A stretch of DNA of 64,000 nt from Trichothermofontia sichuanensis B231. GTDB taxonomy: Bacteria > Cyanobacteriota > Cyanobacteriia > B231. A program made the position numbers and the translations under genes. The notes beneath the pieces were generated by a model. The model was given only the letters and a program-made list of their open reading frames with translations. It made no database searches and was not told the DNA's origin. Of the stretch, positions 54,001 to 60,189 are shown piece after piece; within the stretch, counting starts at the first letter, position 1, and each line of letters opens with the position of its first letter. Location: NCBI RefSeq assembly GCF_026240635.1, contig NZ_CP110848.1, forward strand, positions 1,118,501 to 1,182,500, in the 5' to 3' direction.

Positions 54001-54566
54001 CCCATGAGCCATTGGCGCTTACCCCGCTCGATCTGGGGGAATGGTTGCCCCAGTTGATCCAACCCTTTGAGGAACGGCTGCGCCAACAACACCAATCCCT
54101 ACGACTAGAGTTGGCAGCCGATCTCCCCCCCGTCAATACCCATATTCCTTCCTTGGAGCGAATTCTGACAGAACTGCTCAATAATGCCTGTAAGTACACC
54201 CCTGCCGGCGGAACCATCACCATTAGTAGCCAACGGCTGGCCGGGGAGGCCAGCCCCGATGCTCCCAGAGCGATGCGCCGCGATCAGGATACTGCCGCGC
54301 CGGTGATGCAGGCAGCCTCGCTACCCGTACCTCGGATGCAGGTTACCATCTGTAACAGTGGGGTTGAGATCCCGTTGGCAGAACAGGAGCGGATTTTTGA
54401 GCGGTTCTATCGCATCCCCAACCATGATCCCTGGAAATATGGCGGCACGGGTCTGGGGTTAGCCTTGGTGAAGAAGATGACCACCCGAATTCAAGGCGAG
54501 ATTCGTGTAGAGAGCCACAACTTGCACACCTGTTTCTGCCTGACGTTACCCCTCTATCTCCCCTAG
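51042..54566 (+). CDS. Multi-PAS/GAF sensor histidine kinase with unclear start
   Basis: A soluble hybrid-free histidine kinase of about 1120-1175 residues. Order: an N-terminal PAS domain (LLDQVAAFLCCCTLDGRITY), three more PAS domains (one with YFSQGCAAVFGYTAAEFAA, one with IGSWEYDFVQQRATWSEELL), two GAF domains (QSLDLPHILATTVNDVLRVL; DSLDEGQILQTVVQELVHAL), then HisKA with the phospho-His in STVSHELRTPMTN and the ATPase domain (NACKYTPAGG; WKYGGTGLGLALVKK). There is no response-regulator domain or neighbour. No ATG, GTG or TTG exists in frame before TTG at 51198, which would cut the first PAS domain, although the frame is open back to 51000. GGAGG at 51086-51090 precedes ATC at 51093 and ACG at 51099. 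The coordinate given (CTG at 51042) is arbitrary within the open frame. Confidence 0.85.
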   Translation: MFLATVVTGPEATSTEVIPTNRYRWLLDQVAAFLCCCTLDGRITYVNRAYCQLFERSASELLGQVVWTLFPASVQSHCQQAITRVQQFQPPAPASCTQRVAMRDANQVERWITWTYQLLLPPVEPGLGEYSGPVEILIQGQELSAAPAILPSQSLPPEQSAQSEIAAILNHAGVSIASFRLYPNRCWHYDYFSQGCAAVFGYTAAEFAAATNLWWSRIDPDDWEQVILPAQERLLQGQEARTWYRFRHKDGQMRWIEGVLAAQYDAAANCWRTIAIDSDITPLKQTEIQLRQQEANLLALVENIDGSIWAIDRQYALIIGNTRFQQNIEWALGHAFQPGDCVLPPELPPDIRLEWQGYYDRALAGEQFGLEIQTRLTPTPCWVDYRFNPIRAANGEILGVTIFGQDVSEQRRAKEQLQAQADRLREVQRIGCIGSWEYDFVQQRATWSEELLEIVGWDGQQLVPGYRDLLALIHPDDRLMFQTLIEQTLETGGSYNTDLRILCPDGNLKYIAVHGEAIVNAQGQVIRLLGTLVDVTERKQAELVLWQRAERDRLVKTITQNIHQSLDLPHILATTVNDVLRVLQADRALIFRLHPSGAGSVIQIATTPDHPLNEILHWQDACFSDRHQVFYRQGQPRPVDDVCQDEWRDCQANLMTQLGVKSKLVAPILARNEVEPITLWGLLIIHACAQPRVWQPVEVDLLQQIADQLAIAIQQSELYNQVRQFNADLERQVQVRTAELRDAFEFEATLKRISDHVRDSLDEGQILQTVVQELVHALGVSGCNASQYDLEQGIAVVNYEYTHLSRSYKNRTIQLAERPEIYESLLQLRSLQFCPVPPDPELGQLLMLVVPIQDNQTSLGDLWLLDTHAGRQFSEQQIRLVEQVANQCAIAVRQSRLYHAAQMQVTELERLNRLKDDFLSTVSHELRTPMTNIIMATQVLEMLLGRANFAAPDAERVDRYFQILASECRREMNLVNDLLEFSRLEMAHEPLALTPLDLGEWLPQLIQPFEERLRQQHQSLRLELAADLPPVNTHIPSLERILTELLNNACKYTPAGGTITISSQRLAGEASPDAPRAMRRDQDTAAPVMQAASLPVPRMQVTICNSGVEIPLAEQERIFERFYRIPNHDPWKYGGTGLGLALVKKMTTRIQGEIRVESHNLHTCFCLTLPLYLP

Positions 54567-54606
54567 CCTAAGCACAGTGATACTGCCCTGATAGCGGGTA
54601 AAGAAT

Positions 54607-55011
54607 GTGAAAAAGCGCGTTACCCTCACCTTCCCCAAGCGAGCAGTCCACATGCCAATCACCTATCGACTGGCTAAAGATTTTAATGTGGCTGCTAATA
54701 TCATTCGGGCGCAGGTGGCCCCCGACCAGGTGGGCAAACTGGTGGTGGAACTGTCAGGTGATATTGACGAGCTAGACGCGGCGATCGACTGGATGCGTTC
54801 CCAAGATATTGGGGTAGCGATCGCCAGTCGCGAGATTTTGATTGACGAAGCTGTCTGCGTCCATTGTGGTCTCTGTACAGGGGTGTGTCCCACGGAAGCC
54901 TTGAGCCTCGAACCCCAAACCTTCCGGCTAAACTTTACGCGATCGCGCTGTGTCTTATGCGAACAATGCATCCCCACGTGCCCTGTACAGGCTATCTCGA
55001 CCAACCTTTAG
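54607..55011 (+). CDS. NIL-domain ferredoxin-like protein (two [4Fe-4S])
   Basis: A 134-residue protein. The first 75 residues form a NIL domain (LTFPKRAVHMPITYRLAKDF ... NIIRAQVAPDQVGKLVVELS), a fold found in methionine-uptake ATPases and here fused to a bacterial-type ferredoxin. Two cluster motifs are CVHCGLCTGVCPTEAL and CVLCEQCIPTCPVQAI, so it should hold two [4Fe-4S] clusters. NIL-ferredoxin proteins in other bacteria take part in sulfur assimilation or homocysteine synthesis from aspartate semialdehyde; this fits, but no partner gene is adjacent. GTG at 54607 lies 41 bases after the kinase stop, so they may share a transcript. Confidence 0.9.
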   Translation: MKKRVTLTFPKRAVHMPITYRLAKDFNVAANIIRAQVAPDQVGKLVVELSGDIDELDAAIDWMRSQDIGVAIASREILIDEAVCVHCGLCTGVCPTEALSLEPQTFRLNFTRSRCVLCEQCIPTCPVQAISTNL

Positions 55012-55131
55012 GCGATGTTTGTAGCAGTCTATACTCCAGTCTATCCTCAGAGTTAAGAGCCGCCAAGCTGCGCCTGCGCGGACCAAACCCGATCCTCGTA
55101 CGCTAACGCTTTACACACAGCCGGCTAGATA

Positions 55132-55234
55132 TGGTCAATCCAAATAAGAACGATACAGTCCTTCGCTCCCCTCTCCCGCTCTGGGAGAGGGGCTGGGGGT
55201 GAGGGTGTTGTTTCAGCCTAAATTGCAATCACTA
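55132..55234 (+). repeat. Family B element, copy B5
   Basis: 103 bases with ends TGGTCAATCCAAATAAG and ATTGCAATCACTA, flanked by TA at 55130-55131 and 55235-55236. It lies in a 622-base gap. Confidence 0.85.
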
Positions 55235-55237
55235 TAT

Positions 55238-55560
55238 CTTAAATAACTGTTAATAATAACCGTTCTTAAATAACTGTTAACGTTGCCTGTTTAAAATGAT
55301 AGTTGCTTTAGCAGGGCCAAGTTTAATTCTACCCAAGGTATAAGCCAAGGTGTAAGGTGGGTGCGCTACCAGCAGTGTGCTTTTGGCGTTGCCAGATGAT
55401 CGCGCTAGACAGGCGCTTCCCTGGCAATAATCGTGGATTTAATTGTTCTCATGAGATCCGGTATCCTCTTTTGAGGTCCGGTATCCTCTTTCTGACAGTG
55501 GCTTAATATCGTCAGATTGAGGCAGTTGCTAGCTAAATAGATTTTTTGCTAAATAGATTT
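55238..55560. repeat. Direct and tandem duplications upstream of the second kinase gene
   Basis: Three separate duplications lie in 320 bases. CTTAAATAACTGTTAA occurs at 55238-55253 and 55265-55280. A 20-base unit TGAGRTCCGGTATCCTCTTT is repeated in tandem at 55452-55471 and 55472-55491. GCTAAATAGATTT occurs at 55532-55544 and 55548-55560. The stretch is A/T-rich and non-coding, and leads into the histidine kinase gene. Confidence 0.8.
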
Positions 55561-55633
55561 CCCTATTTAGATTTCCTATTTTCGCCTGATAGACTACTTA
55601 ATAGTTGTCTATAGATAAGGTGCATGATGTTAT

Positions 55634-57067
55634 TTGTCTGTGATTCAGTATGGTACTCCAATGCTAACTCAACTTGATCATGATCAGGCAATGGCTTGTC
55701 CTTCGCTAGATTGGATTCCACACCTGAAACTGGAGTCAACATTAGCAGATCTATGGCTGTATGATGTGGCAATGGATCTGAGTTGTCTCAGCCAGGAAGC
55801 CAAACGGTGGTTTGAACGATACCCGCTGTTACCAGGCTTGCTGCTCATGAGGCAAGGGGTATGGGTGGGGATGGTGTCGCGGCAACGATTTTTTGAGTGT
55901 TTGAGTCGTCCCTTTGGGTTAGAGGTTTTTCTCAAGCGCCCCCTAGAGGTTTTATCAGAGTTTGTTGGCAACGAGTGGTTAGTTCTCAGTTGTGAGACCC
56001 CCGTCGTGCAGGCTACTCGACAGGCCCTCGCCCGATCACCGGAATTCCTCTATGAGCCGATCGTGGTCAGTATGGGGGATGGTTCCTACCGCCTGTTGGA
56101 TACCCATCACCTGTTGATTGCTCAATCCCGTATTCATGAACTAGCAACCCAGTTATTACATGAACAAACCCAGGCACAAATGATTCAGACAGAAAAACTC
56201 TCCACCCTGGGTCGGATGTTGGCGGGGGTTGCCCATGAGGTGCTCAATCCAGTCAATTTTATTAGGGGTAATGTTGATTTCCTAACAGGCTATTTTGAGG
56301 ATTTATTAAAACTCGTAAAAGCCTATGAATCTACTCAAAAAAATCCATCAGATCAGGTCTTAGCAATTCGCAATGAAATTGATTTTGATTATCTGGTAGA
56401 AGACTCGCTCAGAATTTTGCGTAGTATGGCGATGGGCGTGGAGCGGTTAACTGCGCTTGTCGGAAGCCTGCGTAATTTTTCCCATATGCAGGATGATGTG
56501 GCCAGGCCGATTGATTTACATATTTGTCTGGATAACACTTTGGTGATTCTGAATAACCGCCTCAAGTACGGCATTACTGTGAATAAGCAGTATGCGGATT
56601 TGCCACCTGTTACGTGTTATGCGGGCCAGCTTAGCCAGGTCTTCATGAATTTAATAACGAACGCGATCGATGCGCTGAATGAACGGCAAGAAGTCCTAAA
56701 ACAAGCCACCCCCCAAGCAACACCTGCGCAATCAGCGTCCCCGTCCTCGCAAGCGGCTGCGCCCACTTGGCAGCCCACAATCACTTTGGTAACGGCGATC
56801 GTGTCAGCCGCTGCTGTTCCTGTCCCTGCCCAGATGGCTTCCCAGTGGGTTTCGATTCGCATCGTCGATAACGGGCCGGGGATTCCGACTGAAATCCAGG
56901 GGCGTATTTTTGAAACCTTTTTCACAACTAAACCGATCGGCAAAGGGACTGGCTTAGGACTGGCGATCAGCCATCAGATTGTGACTGAAAAACATGGGGG
57001 ACTATTACGGTTCCAGTCAGAGGAGGGGGTGGGGACTGAGTTTGAAATTCTGTTACCGCTGCACTAG
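55634..57067 (+). CDS. Soluble sensor histidine kinase with N-terminal CBS-like region
   Basis: A 477-residue protein. The first 165 residues resemble the CBS-like N-terminus of several cyanobacterial kinases and cyclases (RYPLLPGLLLMRQGVWVGMV; FLKRPLEVLSEF; PEFLYEPIVVSMGDGSYRLL). A coiled coil leads to the phosphoacceptor box STLGRMLAGVAHEVLNPVNF, and the ATPase domain has NLITNAIDAL, DNGPGIP and GKGTGLGLAI. A 40-residue Ala/Pro/Ser-rich insertion (about 358-400) separates the N-box from G1, which is unusual. No transmembrane helix or receiver domain. Starts possible are TTG at 55634, GTG at 55640 and ATG at 55661. Its promoter region is full of tandem duplications. Confidence 0.88.
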   Translation: MSVIQYGTPMLTQLDHDQAMACPSLDWIPHLKLESTLADLWLYDVAMDLSCLSQEAKRWFERYPLLPGLLLMRQGVWVGMVSRQRFFECLSRPFGLEVFLKRPLEVLSEFVGNEWLVLSCETPVVQATRQALARSPEFLYEPIVVSMGDGSYRLLDTHHLLIAQSRIHELATQLLHEQTQAQMIQTEKLSTLGRMLAGVAHEVLNPVNFIRGNVDFLTGYFEDLLKLVKAYESTQKNPSDQVLAIRNEIDFDYLVEDSLRILRSMAMGVERLTALVGSLRNFSHMQDDVARPIDLHICLDNTLVILNNRLKYGITVNKQYADLPPVTCYAGQLSQVFMNLITNAIDALNERQEVLKQATPQATPAQSASPSSQAAAPTWQPTITLVTAIVSAAAVPVPAQMASQWVSIRIVDNGPGIPTEIQGRIFETFFTTKPIGKGTGLGLAISHQIVTEKHGGLLRFQSEEGVGTEFEILLPLH

Positions 57068-57194
57068 GGTTGAGTCAAGACGCTTGGGCGCGGGGAATGT
57101 GCTTTCATGCTTAGCGCCGAGCATGTCTAGCATTGAGCGGGGGATGGCAGGTGAAAACCGTTAGCGGCTAGTTTTGACGACTTCAGTCGTCACT

Positions 57195-57222
57195 ACCATC
57201 GTCACCGCACCATCGTCACCGC
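57195..57222. repeat. 14-base tandem duplication
   Basis: ACCATCGTCACCGC occurs at 57195-57208 and 57209-57222 without mismatch, in the 257-base gap before the SLH lipoprotein gene. Confidence 0.8.
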
Positions 57223-57324
57223 AAACTGATGGCGCGATCGCTCCGGCTACTCTGCGCTAGCGTTAGAAGGGAAAGCGTGGAGAGAGGACGGTTTGTGGTT
57301 GTGCATCGATTGACCAAAGGTCGC

Positions 57325-58629
57325 ATGATGCGATCGCTGCTGGGGTTGGGTTGCTTCCTAGGCAGTGTGGGACTGCTGTCGGCCTGTGCTAATGGGCCAG
57401 GGAGTGAGGCCCTAGAGCGAGCGCTCATGGCGGATCCGCAATTGCAGTCAGGGACATCGGTAAGTTCACCCAGTCCTACAGCGGTTGCAGTGCCCACCTT
57501 GCCTGCTGATTTTCCTGCTGCGATTCCTCGGTATCCCCAGGCGGAACTGGAGTCGGTTGATCCAGCCACGGGAACAACCCGATGGCGCAGTGAAGCAACC
57601 CGCGATCGCATTATGCGCTTTTACCAAGAAGCTTTGCAGACGAACGGCTGGCAACTGACGGAGACAGCCCTAGCAGCAGGTACGCTCACAGCCCAACAAG
57701 CGGATGGGTTAACCGTCACACTCATCCTACAACCACCGACTGCCGGCGCGGCGGCGGGCACTCGCTTTGAGTTGCGCTATCGCCGCGGAACGGCTACGAC
57801 CTCACCGGCAACCCCAACTTCATCGTCACCCGGAACCTCGCCCCTGACCTCCCAGGACTTTAGCGACCTAGACCAAGTCCCCCCCTCCCTCCGCCCTGCC
57901 GTGACGGATTTAGCCGCCCTAGGCGTTTTGACCCCGATCGCCCCTGCTTCTGCCACCAGCCCGCCCACCTTTGCCCCAAATCAACCCCTAACCCGGCGCG
58001 ACTTTGCCCGTTGGCTGGTGATGGCCAATAACCGCCTGTTTCGCGATCGGCCTGGTAAACAAATTCGCCTTGCCCAGGCTACCGATACGCCTGTGTTTGA
58101 AGATGTCCCTGCCCGCGACCCGGATTTTGCGGCGATCCAGGGGCTGGCAGAAGCGGGCATTCTCCCCAGTCGGCTCAGTGGCGATAGTACTGCGACCCAA
58201 TTTCGACCGGATGCGCCTCTGAATCGGGAAACCCTCCTGCGATGGAAAGTTCCCCTCGACTTCCGCCGGACTCTAGCCCCCGCAACTGTAGAAGCCGTGC
58301 AAGAAACCTGGGGCTTTCAGGATGCCAGTCGCATCAGCCCCGATGCCCTGCGGGCAGTTCTCGCTGACTATCAAAATGGAGATTTGGCCAATATCCGGCG
58401 CGTTTTTGGCTTTACAACCCTACTCCAACCCCAACAGCAGGTAACCCGTGCCGAGGGAGCAGCCGCCCTCAGCTATTTTGGCTTCCAAACCGAGGGCGTC
58501 TCCGCAGCCGATGTGCTACAAGCTGAACAACTTGCGCGATCGGTTAACACTTCCCGGCAAGAGGCAGGCACTGTTCCCACGGGAGGAGCGTCAGCACCGG
58601 TCATGGGGCCAACCTTACCGCATCCCTAG
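57325..58629 (+). CDS. SLH-domain lipoprotein
   Basis: 434 residues from ATG at 57325. The start MMRSLLGLGCFLGSVGLLSA is followed by Cys21, giving a lipobox LLSAC, so the protein should be lipid-anchored. Residues about 50-170 contain a globular segment (FPAAIPRYPQAELESVDPAT ... MRFYQEALQTNGWQL) without a family I know. The C-terminal 280 residues hold three SLH-type repeats (FSDLDQVPPSLRPAVTDLAA; FEDVPARDPDFAAIQGLAEA; with RRDFARWLV, NRETLLRWK and RAEGAAALS), which bind cell-wall-linked polymers. The frame extends upstream to 57229, but family character begins here, with AAAGG 4 bases before the ATG. Likely role: envelope structure. Confidence 0.85.
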   Translation: MMRSLLGLGCFLGSVGLLSACANGPGSEALERALMADPQLQSGTSVSSPSPTAVAVPTLPADFPAAIPRYPQAELESVDPATGTTRWRSEATRDRIMRFYQEALQTNGWQLTETALAAGTLTAQQADGLTVTLILQPPTAGAAAGTRFELRYRRGTATTSPATPTSSSPGTSPLTSQDFSDLDQVPPSLRPAVTDLAALGVLTPIAPASATSPPTFAPNQPLTRRDFARWLVMANNRLFRDRPGKQIRLAQATDTPVFEDVPARDPDFAAIQGLAEAGILPSRLSGDSTATQFRPDAPLNRETLLRWKVPLDFRRTLAPATVEAVQETWGFQDASRISPDALRAVLADYQNGDLANIRRVFGFTTLLQPQQQVTRAEGAAALSYFGFQTEGVSAADVLQAEQLARSVNTSRQEAGTVPTGGASAPVMGPTLPHP

Positions 58630-58693
58630 AGAAGTGTTGGTTAGAGACCGAGACAGCTAGCCTAGAACCTGACGACAGGAGGGCACCTGGATA

Positions 58694-58949
58694 TAGCCTT
58701 TACCTAATTGACTCAGTACACCGTTAAGGTTTGGCTCTGCATCCGATCGGCAGCCCGCATCCCCCAACCTCGCCTGCCAAACGGGGCGAAGGGGACCCTC
58801 ACCCTACCCCGGTAGAACTGTATGGTCAATCCAAATAAGAACGCTACAGTTTTTACTCCTCTCTCCCGCTCTGGGAGAGAGACTGGGGGTGAGGGGACTG
58901 TTTCAACCTAAATTGCAATGACTATACTTTATGATTGAGGTAAAGGCTG
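58694..58949. repeat. Family D element, copy D2, interrupted by B6
   Basis: The ends TAGCCTTTACCTAATTGACT and AGGTAAAGGCTG match D1 (10811-10974), and TA lies outside. Positions 58823-58924 are a complete family B element. Removing it and one TA restores ACTGTACTTTATGATTGAGG exactly as in D1. The remaining D sequence is about 152 bases and differs from D1 in its central hairpin. Confidence 0.9.
58823..58924 (+). repeat. Family B element, copy B6 (nested in D2)
   Basis: A 102-base copy starting TGGTCAATCCAAATAAG and ending ATTGCAATGACTA. TA at 58821-58822 and 58925-58926 is the duplicated target, because D1 has a single TA there. This copy is younger than the D2 insertion. Confidence 0.95.
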
Positions 58950-58979
58950 TATCATGCAGATCATCAGCAGATCATCAGA

Positions 58980-59363
58980 TCAGCCATCTAGCGCATGGGA
59001 TTGTAGATCACTCAGCGAAACATACTCCAATGCCAAAGCATGTGTCGCGTTCAACAGGACTGGCGGCGCAACCCCTGCCTCCAGTGCCTCCCGCCAGCGG
59101 GAGGCACAGAGACACCAGCGATCGCCCGGTTGTAAGCCGGGAAATTGAAAGGCTGGTACAGGTGTACTCAAGTCATTGCCCTGACGCTTGGTAAAGGCCA
59201 AAAACTCAGCGGTCATTTCGGCGCAGACGACGTGGGCACCGTGATCACCGGCCCCCGTGCGACAGCAGCCATCGCGGTAGAAGCCCGTCATCGGTGAGGT
59301 ACTACAGGGAACAAGCGCTCCGCCCAATACATTCTTTGCCCCGTTTAGTTGTGTGCCAGTCAT
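58980..59363 (-). CDS. DUF2237-family protein
   Basis: A 127-residue cysteine-rich protein with the DUF2237 pattern: GAKNVLGGALVPCSTSPMTG, then FYRDGCCRTGAGDHGAHVVC, GNDLSTPVPAFQFPGLQPGD and RWCLCASRWREALEAGVAPP, ending in LQSHALDG. Five or six conserved Cys suggest a metal site or disulfides. Function unknown; the family is found across bacteria and in some plants. ATG at 59363 has GAGGAG 9 bases upstream. The chimeric element B7 begins 28 bases upstream of this start, so any promoter must lie in or beyond it. Confidence 0.9.
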   Translation of the reverse strand: MTGTQLNGAKNVLGGALVPCSTSPMTGFYRDGCCRTGAGDHGAHVVCAEMTAEFLAFTKRQGNDLSTPVPAFQFPGLQPGDRWCLCASRWREALEAGVAPPVLLNATHALALEYVSLSDLQSHALDG

Positions 59364-59391
59364 CAGTGGCTTCTCCTCAACGCTTAACCTA

Positions 59392-59490
59392 TGGTCAATC
59401 CAAATAAGAACGATACAGTTTTTCACTCCCCTCTCCCGCTTTGGGAGAGGGGTTGGGGTGAGGGTAGTTCGGGTTTTGTCAGTTAATCAG
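59392..59490 (+). repeat. Chimeric family B/E element, B7
   Basis: The left half (59392-59466) starts TGGTCAATCCAAATAAG after TA and follows family B through the CTCTCCC/GGGAGAG hairpin. The right half switches to GGTAGTTCGGGTTTTGTCAG, the sequence seen in family E at 45630 and 34280, and the B right end is absent. The switch falls just after the shared core. Confidence 0.75.
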
Positions 59491-59615
59491 CCCTCATCCT
59501 CTAGCTTCTTCTCCCAACTTAATCTACTCTACTGAACCTATCGACTTAACCTAACTGTACCGCTTGGCGACTCAATACCTTGCCGGCAGCCAGCGACAAT
59601 TTCATTAGCTAGGTT

Positions 59616-59726
59616 GGCTCCCCTGGGTTTATGGTGGGAGCGCTTAGCGCTCCCACCATAAACCTAACATTCAAATCTTGTGTTTGTAGTTGCTTATAGG
59701 GTTTACACCCAAATATTGGAAGGGCC
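59616..59726 (+). repeat. Family A element, copy A5 (111 bp)
   Basis: Ends GGCTCCCCTGGG (59616-59627) and TTGGAAGGGCC (59716-59726), with the hairpin at 59623-59667. GCTAGGTT lies before it and GCTCGGTT after it (7 of 8 identical), a possible 8-base target duplication. It ends 26 bases before the ExbD stop on the opposite strand. Confidence 0.85.
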
Positions 59727-59752
59727 GCTCGGTTCCCTAAGGAAGGGGATTG

Positions 59753-60178
59753 TCAGGAACGTTCAAAGGCGAGGGAAACCCGATCGCCCCCGATCGCCCG
59801 CATGGCCTTGAGCAGCGTCGCCACTTTGGCATAGGTCAAATCGCGATCGGCTCGCAAGACCACCAACCCTTGTGGGTTCTCAGCAAAATAGGTACTCATC
59901 CGTTCAGCTAATTCTCGTGTACTAATGATTTGATTATCCATAATAATCTGCCCGTTGGCATCTAAACCCACAACTAACGCTTCAACCTGGGTTGTAGTTG
60001 GTGATGCCTGGGGATTGGCCTGACGCTCAGTTATCGGCAGCTTGACATTGATCATTTGCTGCCCTGTGAGGGTCATGGCAATGATGATGAAAAATGTCAA
60101 CACGGTCATCAGGACATCCAGCATCGGTACCAGATTGACCTGGGGGAGACTATTGTTGGGGGAGGATTTAAATCGCAT
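59753..60178 (-). CDS. ExbD/TolR-family biopolymer transport protein
   Basis: 141 residues from ATG at 60178 (MRFKSSPNNSLPQVNLVPML). A single helix with the key aspartate follows (LVPMLDVLMTVLTFFIIIAM), as in ExbD and TolR, where it carries protons that power TonB or Tol. The periplasmic domain ends in VSLAFERS. It is 11 bases downstream of the DUF3352 gene. No ExbB/TolQ partner lies next to it in the window, which is unusual because the two are normally neighbours. GTG at 60193 is an alternative start. Confidence 0.9.
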   Translation of the reverse strand: MRFKSSPNNSLPQVNLVPMLDVLMTVLTFFIIIAMTLTGQQMINVKLPITERQANPQASPTTTQVEALVVGLDANGQIIMDNQIISTRELAERMSTYFAENPQGLVVLRADRDLTYAKVATLLKAMRAIGGDRVSLAFERS

Positions 60179-60189
60179 TGAGGTGCCCT

